From assembly GCA_964414185.1 (NCBI GenBank), contig CAYPVK010000001.1:152511-216510 (forward strand): DNA of 64,000 nucleotides, read 5' to 3'. This document shows, piece by piece, positions 52,305 to 61,954 of the stretch. Each line of letters begins with the position of its first letter. The stretch's first letter is position 1. Origin of the DNA: UBA7488 sp964414185 (GTDB taxonomy: Bacteria; Pseudomonadota; Alphaproteobacteria; CAAHEQ01; UBA3637). The position numbers and the translations under genes were made by a program. The notes beneath the pieces are model-generated. The model made no database searches. It saw only the letters and a list, made by a program, of their open reading frames with translations, and was not told the origin of the DNA.

Positions 52305-53570
52305 TTATAAATATTTAAAAACTTTTTTCATCAAAGTCGGAAAAGCATAGTTTTTTAAATCTTGCTTTTGAACAAAGATACCTGTGCCGCCCGTTGCCGA
52401 CAGGTGATTGCGGGGCGTCTCTGACGGGACAGGTGGGGTATCCGCCGAGACAAATCCCGACCCGATACCGCCCGTTTTAACGGCGGCTTTGTTTGACAAA
52501 TCGGACGAGGCGATATATTTGAAAATTTCATCAAGCGAATCGATTGAGATTTTGACAATTTTTAATGTCAAATGAAAATGCGTAAACGTATGGGTAACGA
52601 TGATTCCCAAGTCTTGAACTTGTGGTATCAAAGGGGCTTCGTTTTCATACTGCCACGGAAATTCGTACAAGCCGGACAACAAGCCTTTGCCAGCTCGTTT
52701 TTGTATGTAATAGGCGCCTTCGTTATTTTGAATCAGATATAAAATACCCGTACGGTTTTGCTTGGCCGGTTTTTTAATCAACGGAATAACGGCTGTCAAT
52801 TTGTCGCGATAGGCCATACATTCATTTACCCACGGACAATCGCAAACTTGCGCGTTTTGTTTGTCGCCTTGCGCCCCCATAAAATCAAATGCCAAAGTAT
52901 CAGCAGGGTTTAAGACGGCTTTGCATTTCGGATTGTTCGGTGTGCAAACGGTCGCGCCCAAATCCATGATGGCGGATGCGTAATCCGCCCCGTGGTTTGT
53001 TGGTGTTAACGCCGCCGCTAAGTCATAAATTTCGTTTTTATCAATTTCATTTGTGATGCCGTACAGCCTTGCAATGACCCGTATTACATTGCCGTCGACA
53101 ACCGTTTCGGGTAGGTTGAACGCAAAAGCGCAAATGCTTGATGACGTATAAGGGCCGATGCCGGGCAACTTTAACAATTCGTCGCGGTTTTGCGGAAATT
53201 TGCCGTCGTATTTTTCCATGAGCACGCGGGCGCATTCATGCACTTTTTTGGCGCGCGTGTAATATCCGAGCCCTTGCCACATCAATAAAACGTCATGTAT
53301 ATCGGCATCGGCCAAACTTTTTAAAGTGGGGAATCGTTTCATCCAACGGTCGAAATAATTGATAACCGTTTTAACCGTCGTTTGTTGCAACATGATTTCG
53401 GATATCCAAACGGCATAGGCATTATCATGTGCGCCGCCTTTAACGCGCCATGGCAAATCGCGTCCGTATATATGGTACCAATCAAGCAATTTGCAAGCCA
53501 AGGCGTGACAATCGTTATCTTGTCGATTTTCGGTTATGGCGGGAGTTTGAAGTTTTCTTTTACCCGTCAT
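52305..53570 (-). CDS. mutY: Adenine DNA glycosylase MutY with two in-frame insertions
   Basis: MutY removes adenine opposite 8-oxoguanine. The 421-aa protein has the helix-hairpin-helix LPGIGPYTSSSI, the catalytic Glu in SEIMLQQTTV and Asp in VVDGNVIRVI, and the C-terminal NUDIX-like domain (GAYYIQKRAGKGLLSGLYEF). The iron-sulphur cysteines are disrupted: after CTPNNPKC comes a run of about 26 extra residues before CPWVNEC. A second insertion (AVKTGGIGSGFVSADTPPVP and onward, about 44 residues) sits near the C-terminus and its DNA (52380-52490) is GC-rich and palindromic. The final FPTLMKKVF matches normal MutY ends. Confidence 0.9.
   Translation of the reverse strand: MTGKRKLQTPAITENRQDNDCHALACKLLDWYHIYGRDLPWRVKGGAHDNAYAVWISEIMLQQTTVKTVINYFDRWMKRFPTLKSLADADIHDVLLMWQGLGYYTRAKKVHECARVLMEKYDGKFPQNRDELLKLPGIGPYTSSSICAFAFNLPETVVDGNVIRVIARLYGITNEIDKNEIYDLAAALTPTNHGADYASAIMDLGATVCTPNNPKCKAVLNPADTLAFDFMGAQGDKQNAQVCDCPWVNECMAYRDKLTAVIPLIKKPAKQNRTGILYLIQNNEGAYYIQKRAGKGLLSGLYEFPWQYENEAPLIPQVQDLGIIVTHTFTHFHLTLKIVKISIDSLDEIFKYIASSDLSNKAAVKTGGIGSGFVSADTPPVPSETPRNHLSATGGTGIFVQKQDLKNYAFPTLMKKVFKYL
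52380..52490 (-). repeat. GC-rich palindromic segment inside mutY
   Basis: The segment contains ACCTGT/ACAGGT at its edge (52380-52405), GTCTC/GAGAC arms and two copies of AACGGGCGG. It adds residues absent from ordinary MutY. The style resembles in-frame palindromic elements of Rickettsia. No other copy is seen in the window. Confidence 0.4.
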
Positions 53571-53575
53571 GAACG

Positions 53576-55540
53576 TTAACCGTTGATTTCAACCTGAGGG
53601 ATATTCGCCATATCCGCATCCTCATTCTCATCATTCGTTTGAGGTGCAACATCATCTTGAAGTTTATCAGATTCGCCGTTTTTTAATGCATCGGATTCGG
53701 GCATTGAAGCGTGTTCGTTTTCGGGAATTTGAGCTTCATTTTCGCCCGATACGGCAGGAGGTACCGCAACGGCTTCGATTTCTTCTTGTTGTAAGGTTTT
53801 TACTTTTTTGGCATAAATTTGTAATTTGCGACCCGATTTGTCCACGTTTAAAAAGACGTCTTGGCCCGGTTTGATTTTTTCTTGCATAATCAAAAAGGAC
53901 AACGGATTTTCCACTTGGTTTTGAATTAAACGCTTCAAGGCACGCACGCCGAATTTTGATGTATATACTTCATCGACAAACCAATCTTTCGCTTGGTCAT
54001 CCACGACAACATTATAACCGATGTTGCGGGCGCGTTTTAACAACTTGTTCAAATGAATGTCCACGATTTTGCGTAAATTGTCTTCCGTCAATTGATGGAA
54101 AGATACAATATCGTCCAAACGGTTTAAAAATTCGGGGCGGAAGTATTGCGTCAAAGCATCCACACGTTGATAAGCGGGCAAATCCGCCCCAACGTTAGAT
54201 GTCAAAATGATAATCGTGTTGCGAAAATCGACCGTTACGCCTTTGGAATCGGTTAAATGCCCTTCATCCAACAATTGCAACATCAAATTCAAAATATCCA
54301 AGTGTGCCTTTTCGATTTCGTCGAACAGTACAACTTGGAACGGTTTCAAACGCACCGATTCGGTCAAATAACCGCCTTGTTCAAAACCCGGCATGCCCGG
54401 CGGCGGGCCGATCATGCGCGATACGGCCGACCGTTCCATGTATTCGGACATATCGAGACGCAACAAAGCCGTTTCATCATTAAACATAAAATCGGCCAAA
54501 GATTTCGCCAATTCCGTTTTACCGACACCGGTTTTACCGATGAACAAGAATGAACCGATCGGACGGTTGGGATCTTGCAGTCCCGAACGGGCGCGGCGAA
54601 TCGCGTTGGCAACAACGACAACGGCATTGTCTTGGCCGACAACACGTTCTTTTAAATGTTTTTCGGCATTGGCCAAACGGTTTTTGTCTTCGGCATCGAC
54701 TTTTTCAACCGGAATGCCCGTCCACGCCGAAATCGTGCGGTTGCAATATTCGGGATGTACAATCGTGGCGTTCGGGTCAACGTCGCCTTTGGCAATATCC
54801 ATCATTAACAAGCTTGCCGAATCATCCAGTAAGTCCAAAGCTTTTGCCGGGAACGAACGTTGTTTGACATAACGGTCGGCCAATTGGCAAGCAACCTTTA
54901 CCGTTTCGGCGGGAATGGTTACACCGTAATGTTCTTCATATTTATATTTTAAATTTTCGGCAATTTGAATGCTTTCGGCCACCGTCGGTTCTTCCAAAAA
55001 CAGTGTTTGCAGCTGAGCCATCGCGGCTGTATCTTTTTCCATATAGCTGACAAAATGAAGCGTATCGGATTCGGCGATTAAATTGACTTTGCCCGCCAGC
55101 AACGATAATTTTAAAAACTTGGCCGGTTCGACGTTTTCGGGATTTGTATCCACACGCACCAGCAAACTGATATCGCGGATATACAGCAAATATTTATCGG
55201 GTTTTTCCACGATAATTTGCATCGCCCGCTTGACCAATTCACCGTATTCTTGTTCATTTTTGGTGTCAAGCATAATTCGCGCGATATCGATTTCCACAAC
55301 GCTTTTGGCTTGCAAATAATCGGGCGCGTTTTCAGACGCGATAAACGTGGTTAACCCTTCAATCAGAGCCGATTTACCGACACCCGGTTGCCCGATGACA
55401 ATCGGATTGTTCGCATTGGTGCGCAATAAAATATGCAACAACCGTTCCAATTCACTTTCTCGGCCGACCAAATCCGTCAGTTCGCCCCGGCGCGCCATTT
55501 CGGTATAATTAATTAAATAATTTTCCGCGTTTTGTGCCAT
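53576..55540 (-). CDS. Two-ATPase-domain Clp-like AAA+ protein without N or middle domain
   Basis: The 654-aa protein has two AAA+ modules. The first has Walker A GQPGVGKS (50-57), but the Walker B position reads YIRDISLL (Arg122-Asp123 instead of Asp-Glu), so hydrolysis there is doubtful. The second has Walker A GKTGVGKT (335-342), Walker B VLFDEIEKAH (404-413) and a changed pore loop, GMPG (382-385) instead of GYVG. The N domain of ClpA/ClpB and the ClpB coiled-coil middle domain are absent; an acidic tail of about 80 residues ends the protein. It starts 2 bases after an exported-protein gene, so the pair may work together. Confidence 0.85.
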   Translation of the reverse strand: MAQNAENYLINYTEMARRGELTDLVGRESELERLLHILLRTNANNPIVIGQPGVGKSALIEGLTTFIASENAPDYLQAKSVVEIDIARIMLDTKNEQEYGELVKRAMQIIVEKPDKYLLYIRDISLLVRVDTNPENVEPAKFLKLSLLAGKVNLIAESDTLHFVSYMEKDTAAMAQLQTLFLEEPTVAESIQIAENLKYKYEEHYGVTIPAETVKVACQLADRYVKQRSFPAKALDLLDDSASLLMMDIAKGDVDPNATIVHPEYCNRTISAWTGIPVEKVDAEDKNRLANAEKHLKERVVGQDNAVVVVANAIRRARSGLQDPNRPIGSFLFIGKTGVGKTELAKSLADFMFNDETALLRLDMSEYMERSAVSRMIGPPPGMPGFEQGGYLTESVRLKPFQVVLFDEIEKAHLDILNLMLQLLDEGHLTDSKGVTVDFRNTIIILTSNVGADLPAYQRVDALTQYFRPEFLNRLDDIVSFHQLTEDNLRKIVDIHLNKLLKRARNIGYNVVVDDQAKDWFVDEVYTSKFGVRALKRLIQNQVENPLSFLIMQEKIKPGQDVFLNVDKSGRKLQIYAKKVKTLQQEEIEAVAVPPAVSGENEAQIPENEHASMPESDALKNGESDKLQDDVAPQTNDENEDADMANIPQVEING

Positions 55541-55542
55541 GC

Positions 55543-56622
55543 TTATTCTTCCTCGTCCGAATCCCCGAACGTAAATGGTGATTTATAGACTAATTCTTTG
55601 CTTTCGTCTTCGGCGGCAAAATAATCGTTGTCTTGAACTTCTTTATCTTCCAATACGACATAGGCGTTGTAACCGGCACCGACCATGATGGCTTGCATAT
55701 AGGCTTTTTGCGTATCCCCCCAAACCAATAATTCGGGATCGTCGGGCAACCCGTACGTGTCAAACATCGTATTCCAAAACATTTCTTTGCGGCGCAGTTG
55801 CTTTGCCAAATTTTTGCGTGTCAAAGTCAATGAATTGTCCCCTTCGTTTTCATAATAAATTTTGTAAGCGACATTATCCGTCGCACCCGATGAAAATAAA
55901 ACGCGAATGTATTCTTTGGTGGCCTTTTTGGCAAATGTCATACTTGAAACGTATTTGACGTCGTCGTAATCGGCCTGCTTTTCGATACATGCACGAATAT
56001 CGGCAGGTTTAAGAACTTTTTTATCGCGGCATCGTTGTTCATAAAAACTTGTGCGGAACATCGGAATGCCGAATTGGATTTTTGTGCGTTTATATCCCAT
56101 ATCGCGCATTGCATCCATCACTTCATCCGGCGTCATGCCCAATGTCAACCCCGCAAATTCAAAACCGCGCACATCATGCAACGGAGCAAACAACCCTTCC
56201 AACGCTTCCGGTGTTTGAATCACGGGCGGTGTCGGGGCAACGGGCAACAAAGCCGGTTTTTGTTCTTCCGGCAATTGTATTTTCGGTGTTTCATCTTTTT
56301 TTTCAATTTTCACGACACCCATATCTTTTGTAATTGAAATCGGTTCTTCACGTTTAATGTTCGGAACAGGTTCAATCTTAACGGGCTGCGGTTCGGGCTT
56401 TTGCGTCGGTTGTTCTTCCTTTTTGTCAGGATTGAGCGGCACTTCCACTTCCGGCAGCGGTTTCGGCGTTAAAACCAAAGAATCAAGCGGTTGCGCATGG
56501 CGGCCGATATTCGGAAAATTGGGAGCGGGGTCGTCAAAGACGGGGATTTCGACCTCTTGCGCCAAAGCAACCGATATGTTTGTGAACAACATTAAGGTGA
56601 AAATTAAAAACATCTTTTTCAT
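55543..56622 (-). CDS. Exported proline-rich protein with conserved C-terminal domain (359 aa)
   Basis: The start at 56622 has AAGGGG upstream; a longer frame begins at 56655. A signal peptide (1-22, cut near ALA-QE) precedes a Pro/Glu/Lys-rich linker (30-140) with many PEP-like repeats. A globular domain from about 150 starts FEFAGLTLGMTPDEVMDAMR, contains Cys pairs and ends in an acidic tail. I do not recognise it. Its 2-base gap to the Clp-like gene indicates cotranscription. Confidence 0.75.
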   Translation of the reverse strand: MKKMFLIFTLMLFTNISVALAQEVEIPVFDDPAPNFPNIGRHAQPLDSLVLTPKPLPEVEVPLNPDKKEEQPTQKPEPQPVKIEPVPNIKREEPISITKDMGVVKIEKKDETPKIQLPEEQKPALLPVAPTPPVIQTPEALEGLFAPLHDVRGFEFAGLTLGMTPDEVMDAMRDMGYKRTKIQFGIPMFRTSFYEQRCRDKKVLKPADIRACIEKQADYDDVKYVSSMTFAKKATKEYIRVLFSSGATDNVAYKIYYENEGDNSLTLTRKNLAKQLRRKEMFWNTMFDTYGLPDDPELLVWGDTQKAYMQAIMVGAGYNAYVVLEDKEVQDNDYFAAEDESKELVYKSPFTFGDSDEEE

Positions 56623-56712
56623 GAACAGCCCCTTTATTTGCTTGACCTTTTTCATTATATAGTTAAATATATATTAATGTATAATAAAAATATGAATAAA
56701 AGCAAGGAAAAA

Positions 56713-57297
56713 ATGGTTAAATTAGATGCAGTCGTCGTTTTTTGCGGCAGTTCCGAAGGAGAAAAGCCGATTTACATGCAACAGGCCGAAAAAATGGGGG
56801 CATTGCTGGCTCAAAATAAAATCAAATTAATTTACGGTGCCGGCGGCAAAGGGTTGATGGGCGCCGTCGCAAAAGGTGCCATTGAAAATGACGGGTACGT
56901 TATCGGTGCAACGATTCGGTCGTTGTACGAAACGGAAAAAGCCGATTTGGTCGAAACGGCAATTCATAAATTCGAAGTGTGGGATAAAATGTCCAGTCGC
57001 AAAATTTCGATGACACGTCAAACGGACGCCATTTGCGTTTTGCCCGGCGGTTTGGGAACGATGGATGAATTGTTTGAATTATTGGTGTTGCGTCAAATCG
57101 GCATTTGCAATAAACCCATTGTCGTCGTGAACATTGACGGTTTTTACAATCCGTTGATTAACATGTTAAAAGAAATGGTAAAAATGGGGTTTGTCAAGCC
57201 GCATCAAGTGGAATTGTTGACGGTCGTTAAAACGGTTGACGATGTCCTGCCTGTAATTCGAAAAGAGTTGGAAGAAATTGAAAAAGGGCAAAAATAA
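56713..57297 (+). CDS. LOG-family nucleoside-5'-monophosphate phosphoribohydrolase
   Basis: LOG proteins hydrolyse cytokinin or purine nucleoside monophosphates to base and ribose phosphate. The 194-aa protein starts at 56713, where AAGGAAAAA precedes the ATG, although a longer frame exists from 56638. It has the lysine-decarboxylase-like Rossmann fold with LIYGAGGKGLMGAVAKGA and the catalytic PGGLGTMDELFELL, the family signature. It overlaps nothing but is 1 base before mlaA, so transcription is shared. Confidence 0.9.
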   Translation: MVKLDAVVVFCGSSEGEKPIYMQQAEKMGALLAQNKIKLIYGAGGKGLMGAVAKGAIENDGYVIGATIRSLYETEKADLVETAIHKFEVWDKMSSRKISMTRQTDAICVLPGGLGTMDELFELLVLRQIGICNKPIVVVNIDGFYNPLINMLKEMVKMGFVKPHQVELLTVVKTVDDVLPVIRKELEEIEKGQK

Positions 57298-57298
57298 A

Positions 57299-58078
57299 AT
57301 GCGTATAAAAACATATCTGCTTATTTTGGGATTAAGCTTTTTAATGTTGGGGGGGTGCGCATCCAAGCCGACCGATCCGGAAGAGCTCAAAGTTTATGAG
57401 GCCAATAACGACCCGCTTGAGCCGATGAACCGTGTCATATTCGGTTTTAACCAAGGGATGGACAAATTTCTTTTAAAACCTGCCGCCAAAGGGTATAAGG
57501 CAGTTACACCCGAACCGGCTCAGCGCGGCGTTTACAATTTTTTTGACAATATGCGCCAACCGCTTTATGCCGTTAATGCCGGGTTGCAAGGGGAAGGGCA
57601 GCGGTTCGGAACCATATCGAAACGTTTTTTCATGAACACGTTTTTCGGTTTTTTCGGGTTCCGTGATACGGCATCGGAAGAAAATGTACCGTTTTATTCA
57701 AACGATTTCGGGCAAACGCTCTATGTATGGGGTGTTAAAGACGGCGGCCCGTATTTAGTCGTCCCGTTTTTCGGGCCGTCTAATTTCAGAGATGCCGTCG
57801 GATTGGCGGGGGATGGTTTTTTAAACCCGATTGATTGGGCTTTTTGGAACGAACCCGTATTGTTATACGGCCGTCCGATTGCCGGCGGTGTTGTCCGGCG
57901 CGCCCATGCGATGGATTTTTTGGATAGCTTAGAAAATTCATCAACGGATTTTTATGCGACCGTTCGGACGATGTCTCAGCAAAATCGGCGTAAGGAATTA
58001 GGCGAATCGGTCGGCATTGACGATAACGGCAAAGCCGATTATGAATTCGAATTCGAAACGGATGATGAAGAAGATTAA
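57299..58078 (+). CDS. mlaA: MlaA (VacJ) outer-membrane lipoprotein
   Basis: MlaA removes phospholipids from the outer leaflet of the outer membrane and passes them to MlaC. The start at 57299 is chosen because AAAAAGGGCAAAAATAAA precedes the ATG. The 259-aa protein has a lipobox (LMLGGC, Cys20), the family core NDPLEPMNRVIFGFNQGMDK, GVYNFFDNMRQP, FGFRDTAS, and the turn SNDFGQTLYVWGV, GPYLVVPFFGPSNFRDAVG. An acidic tail ends it. It precedes mlaC by 18 bases. Confidence 0.95.
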   Translation: MRIKTYLLILGLSFLMLGGCASKPTDPEELKVYEANNDPLEPMNRVIFGFNQGMDKFLLKPAAKGYKAVTPEPAQRGVYNFFDNMRQPLYAVNAGLQGEGQRFGTISKRFFMNTFFGFFGFRDTASEENVPFYSNDFGQTLYVWGVKDGGPYLVVPFFGPSNFRDAVGLAGDGFLNPIDWAFWNEPVLLYGRPIAGGVVRRAHAMDFLDSLENSSTDFYATVRTMSQQNRRKELGESVGIDDNGKADYEFEFETDDEED

Positions 58079-58096
58079 TATAAAAATGAGGTATGT

Positions 58097-58708
58097 ATGA
58101 AAAAATTGTTTGGATTGATGTGTGCGGTTGTTTTGTTGCCCGCAAAAGTATGGGCGGCCGACCCGTCCGTTATTTTTATTCGCGATTTGGCGGATGACAT
58201 TATTACAAACGTATTAACGTCCGACGTATCTCAAGAAAAGAAATTTCAACGCTTTAAACATGCATTTGAAGAAGCGTTGGATTTGCGCAGTATCGGACAG
58301 TTTGTTTTGGGCATTTATTGGAAGCGTGCTTCGGAGGCCGAACGCGAAGCTTTTTTGGCGGCGTTTATTGATTTTACGACAAAGACGTGGGCAGACCGTT
58401 TTGATTTATATACGGGGCAAAAATTGGTTGTATCGGGTGCGCGCAATGCCGAAGGCAATCAATTATACGTGAACAGCCAAATTCAAAACAATCCGCCGGT
58501 TGAAGTTATTTGGCGGTTGAAAAAAATGAAAAACGGCAATTTCAAAATCATCGATATTATTGTCGAAGGTGTATCCATGGCGATGAGTTATCGTAACGAA
58601 TACAGTGCTTTTTTGCAAAAGAATGGCGGCAAGTTGTCCGCATTGACCAAAGAATTGGAACGCAAAAGCGCCGCTTTTAAATTCACAAACGCCAAGGCAA
58701 AAAAATAA
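58097..58708 (+). CDS. mlaC: MlaC periplasmic phospholipid carrier
   Basis: MlaC shuttles phospholipids between MlaA and the inner-membrane MlaFEDB complex. The 203-aa protein has a signal peptide (1-20, cut near WAA), then the MlaC/Ttg2D domain: ALDLRSIGQFVLGIYWKRAS, DFTTKTWADRF, and the C-terminal IIVEGVSMAMSYRNEYSAFL. The ABC-transport partners MlaD, MlaE and MlaF are not in the window. A bidirectional terminator follows. Confidence 0.93.
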   Translation: MKKLFGLMCAVVLLPAKVWAADPSVIFIRDLADDIITNVLTSDVSQEKKFQRFKHAFEEALDLRSIGQFVLGIYWKRASEAEREAFLAAFIDFTTKTWADRFDLYTGQKLVVSGARNAEGNQLYVNSQIQNNPPVEVIWRLKKMKNGNFKIIDIIVEGVSMAMSYRNEYSAFLQKNGGKLSALTKELERKSAAFKFTNAKAKK

Positions 58709-58739
58709 TGCCAAAAAATAGGTTGATTTTTTAAAAATT

Positions 58740-58763
58740 CCCTCCCGAAACGGGAGGGTTTTT
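58740..58763. terminator. Bidirectional terminator between mlaC and ftsH
   Basis: CCCTCCCG and CGGGAGGG form a perfect 8-bp stem with AAA loop, with A-rich left and T-rich right flanks, between convergent genes. Confidence 0.95.
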
Positions 58764-58848
58764 CATATTTTAAAATAATTAATAAGATTTTTGTGTTTAA
58801 CCGAAATGTCTTAAAACGGCAAGAGACGCGTTTCCCCATCAAGAAATC

Positions 58849-60747
58849 TTAGATTTCGGATTCTTCGTCTTCCCCGGCCGTCGGTACGGTCGGACGGGGT
58901 TTGATTTTCTTTTTCCCCTTTTCGGCCGTGCGGATTTTTTTGCCGGCTAACAGCTTTTGGATTTCATCGCTGGTCAACGTTTCGTATTCGACCAATCCGT
59001 GCGCCAAGATATCCAGTTGTTTTTTGTGTTTTTTCAAAAGCATTTGCGCTTTTTTGTATGCTTCGTCAATGACGCGGCGGATTTCTTTATCCACTTCCAA
59101 TGCCGTTGAATCGGCCATGTTTTTGCGCTTGGAAATACTGTATCCCAAAAAGATTTCGCCTTCGGGTTCTTCATAGGCAATCGGGCCCAACTTATCGCTC
59201 ATGCCCCATTCGGCAACCATTTTGCGTGCCATAGCGGTCGCAACTTGAATATCATTGCTGGCGCCTGTCGTGACTTTGTCTTTGCCGAAAATCATTTCTT
59301 CCGCGATACGGCCGCCGAACAAAATCGCCAAACGGGAATTTAAATACGTAATATTTTGCGAATATTTGTCCTTTTCGGGCAATTGCATCGTAATTCCCAA
59401 AGCCCGCCCGCGCGGAATAATCGTCACTTTATGCAACGGATCGGATTCGGGCAGGTGTAACGATAAAATCGCATGCCCCGCTTCGTGATAAGCCGTCATC
59501 AGTTTTTCTTTGTCATCCATGACCAACGAACGGCGTTCGGACCCCATCATGACTTTGTCTTTGGCATCTTCCAAATCTTTCATCGTCACCATGGTTTTAT
59601 TACGCCGTGCGGCAAGCAAAGCCCCCTCGTTAATCAAATTTGCCAAATCGGCGCCCGAAAAACCCGGCGTGCCGCGGGCAATCGTATGCAAGTCGACATC
59701 GGGGGCAAGCGGAACTTTTTTCACATGGACTTTTAAAATCGCTTCACGCCCGTTGATATCGGGATTGGATACGTAAATTTGGCGGTCAAAACGCCCCGGT
59801 CTGAGCAATGCCGGATCAAGGACGTCCGGACGGTTTGTCGCGGCGATTAATATGACGCCCGAATTTGTTTCAAACCCGTCCATTTCGACCAATAATTGGT
59901 TAAGCGTTTGTTCGCGTTCATCATTGCCGCCGCCCAATCCCGCACCGCGGTGGCGTCCGACGGCATCAATTTCATCGACAAATAAAATGCATGGGCTTGC
60001 TTTTTTTGCTTGTTCAAACATGTCGCGGACACGCGATGCGCCGACACCGACAAACATTTCCACAAAATCGGAACCCGAAATGGTGAAAAACGGCACATCC
60101 GCTTCGCCGGCAATCGCACGGGCCAATAAAGTTTTGCCCGTTCCCGGAGAGCCGACAAGCAAAGCGCCTTTGGGTATTTTCCCGCCCAACCGTTCGAATT
60201 TGGCGGGCGATTTTAAAAATTCGACGATTTCTTGCAATTCCTGTTTGGCTTCGTCGACGCCGGCAACGTCTTTAAAGGTTACCTTTTCTTTGCCGCCCAT
60301 CAACCGAGCGCGCGATTTGCCGAAGCTCATTGCCTTGCCGTTGCTGGAAGCCATTTGGCGCATCATAAACACCCAAATCCCGATGAATAAAATCATCGGC
60401 AACCATGCAATTAACGTCATCAACCAATTGTCGCCTTCTTTCACGGCCGGTACAGCGGAAATTTCAACGTTGTTTTCCTGTAATAACGGCACAATGCCCG
60501 ATTCTTCGGGAGCATAAGTGACGAAATTTTTATTATCCTTTAATTCGCCGGTTAAAAGTTGCCCTTGCATTGTTGTTTTGACAACATCGCCTTTTTTAAC
60601 CATATCGACAAAGGCGGTATAACTTAATTCTTCGGCTTTGTTTTCTTCTTGAGGTTTATAAAAAACATTTGCAAGCGTGATGACGATCAAAAAAATAATC
60701 ACCCAGACAGCCAGGCTTTTTTTATTCGAATCATTTTGAACGGCCAT
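58849..60747 (-). CDS. ftsH: ATP-dependent zinc metalloprotease FtsH
   Basis: FtsH degrades membrane and cytosolic proteins such as LpxC. The 632-aa protein has two membrane helices (about 12-29 and 106-125) around a periplasmic loop, AAA+ Walker A VGSPGTGKTLL, Walker B CILFVDEIDAVG, SRH with two arginines (NRPDVLDPALLRPGRFDRQI) and the zinc site HEAGH (TAYHEAGHAI). The C-terminus is Lys/Pro-rich and acidic. It lies 4 bases after tilS, the conserved tilS-ftsH pairing of proteobacteria and Firmicutes. Confidence 0.97.
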   Translation of the reverse strand: MAVQNDSNKKSLAVWVIIFLIVITLANVFYKPQEENKAEELSYTAFVDMVKKGDVVKTTMQGQLLTGELKDNKNFVTYAPEESGIVPLLQENNVEISAVPAVKEGDNWLMTLIAWLPMILFIGIWVFMMRQMASSNGKAMSFGKSRARLMGGKEKVTFKDVAGVDEAKQELQEIVEFLKSPAKFERLGGKIPKGALLVGSPGTGKTLLARAIAGEADVPFFTISGSDFVEMFVGVGASRVRDMFEQAKKASPCILFVDEIDAVGRHRGAGLGGGNDEREQTLNQLLVEMDGFETNSGVILIAATNRPDVLDPALLRPGRFDRQIYVSNPDINGREAILKVHVKKVPLAPDVDLHTIARGTPGFSGADLANLINEGALLAARRNKTMVTMKDLEDAKDKVMMGSERRSLVMDDKEKLMTAYHEAGHAILSLHLPESDPLHKVTIIPRGRALGITMQLPEKDKYSQNITYLNSRLAILFGGRIAEEMIFGKDKVTTGASNDIQVATAMARKMVAEWGMSDKLGPIAYEEPEGEIFLGYSISKRKNMADSTALEVDKEIRRVIDEAYKKAQMLLKKHKKQLDILAHGLVEYETLTSDEIQKLLAGKKIRTAEKGKKKIKPRPTVPTAGEDEESEI

Positions 60748-60751
60748 GATT

Positions 60752-61954
60752 TTATCCTTTATTTTGGGGTAGAAACTCTATGTGTAATTCTATATAAGTC
60801 GCTAACTCTTTATAATCAAGTTTTGTGTTTTTTTCAAGCGAAAAGTACGGAAAAGATTGTTGAACCGAAAACGGGATATTTTTCTCCTTGTCATCGGGGA
60901 CGTGCGCTTTTATAAAGCCATCTTGATTCGCAAAAATTTGAAATCTGTCCCACTTGGTTTTTTGCCCCGCTTTGACTTTGGTTTCCGCGGGCATGCGCGC
61001 GGCTTCCTTGGCAACGAAAATGCCGTTTTTGTTTTCGATGATATGGCATGTCCCGAGCGTTGCTTTTTGCGGCAGGTTTGCCACTGTTTTTTCAAGCGCC
61101 GCATAAGGCAACGCTTTCCCGCTTTGCCCGATTGTTTCAATCAAAGCACCCAATACCCGCAAACGGATTTCGTCGGGCAACCGATTATAAAGTTCTTTGT
61201 CAATTACCGCAAATCCGCGCGAATCGATTTTGACATGGCTTTTGATAAATTCTTCGGTATAAAAATGCAACGCTTGTGCCGCCCGCGCCAAACGTTTGGC
61301 GGATGTGTTGATAGCGTCGGACGGCAATCCCAACCGTTCAAACGTCCCTAAATTTTTGCGCCAACGCACGCGTTCAAAATTTTCGTCTTCGTTCATCGGG
61401 TCATTTACCCAACGCAACCGATGGTTAATCAACAGGCCGATCAATTGTGCTTTGTCACAAGATAACAATGGTCTGAGAACCGTTAAATTTCCACGTGTTG
61501 CAAGTGGTTTCATTGCGGCCAATCCGTCGATGCCGCTGCCGCGCGCCAGGCGGGATAAAAAGGTTTCCGTTTGGTCGCTGCCGTGATGCGCGATGCATAA
61601 ATATCGGATACCGCGCCGCGCACAAAAATCGGTCAGCAAATTGTATCTGGCTTCGCGCGCTTTTTCTTCCAAGCGCGTTTTCGGCTTTTTGCCGTCCCAC
61701 GCCAAAATATGATGTTCAATGTCTAAATCTTTCATTTGTGACGCGACAAAGGACGCTTCCTTACCCGATTCGGGGCGCAATTGGTGGTCAACGGTTACGG
61801 CCACCAACGGATGTGCATTTTTGTGTGCCCAATTTTTAAGCAATACCGCCAATGCCATGCTGTCCGCGCCGCCCGATACGCCGACGGCAATCGGTACGTG
61901 AGCCGGCAACCGGTAAGTATTCATTTGTTCGTCGAATGTCGATTTTAAGGACAC
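60752..61954 (-). CDS. tilS: tRNA(Ile)-lysidine synthetase
   Basis: TilS converts C34 of the tRNA-Ile CAU anticodon to lysidine, enabling AUA reading. The 400-aa protein has the PP-loop signature VGVSGGADSMALAVL, then HHGSDQTETFLSRLARGSGI, the substrate-binding core of the family. The C-terminal domain is shorter than in E. coli, typical of alphaproteobacteria. Its start overlaps cpoB by 10 bases, so both belong to one envelope transcript. Confidence 0.95.
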   Translation of the reverse strand: MSLKSTFDEQMNTYRLPAHVPIAVGVSGGADSMALAVLLKNWAHKNAHPLVAVTVDHQLRPESGKEASFVASQMKDLDIEHHILAWDGKKPKTRLEEKAREARYNLLTDFCARRGIRYLCIAHHGSDQTETFLSRLARGSGIDGLAAMKPLATRGNLTVLRPLLSCDKAQLIGLLINHRLRWVNDPMNEDENFERVRWRKNLGTFERLGLPSDAINTSAKRLARAAQALHFYTEEFIKSHVKIDSRGFAVIDKELYNRLPDEIRLRVLGALIETIGQSGKALPYAALEKTVANLPQKATLGTCHIIENKNGIFVAKEAARMPAETKVKAGQKTKWDRFQIFANQDGFIKAHVPDDKEKNIPFSVQQSFPYFSLEKNTKLDYKELATYIELHIEFLPQNKG

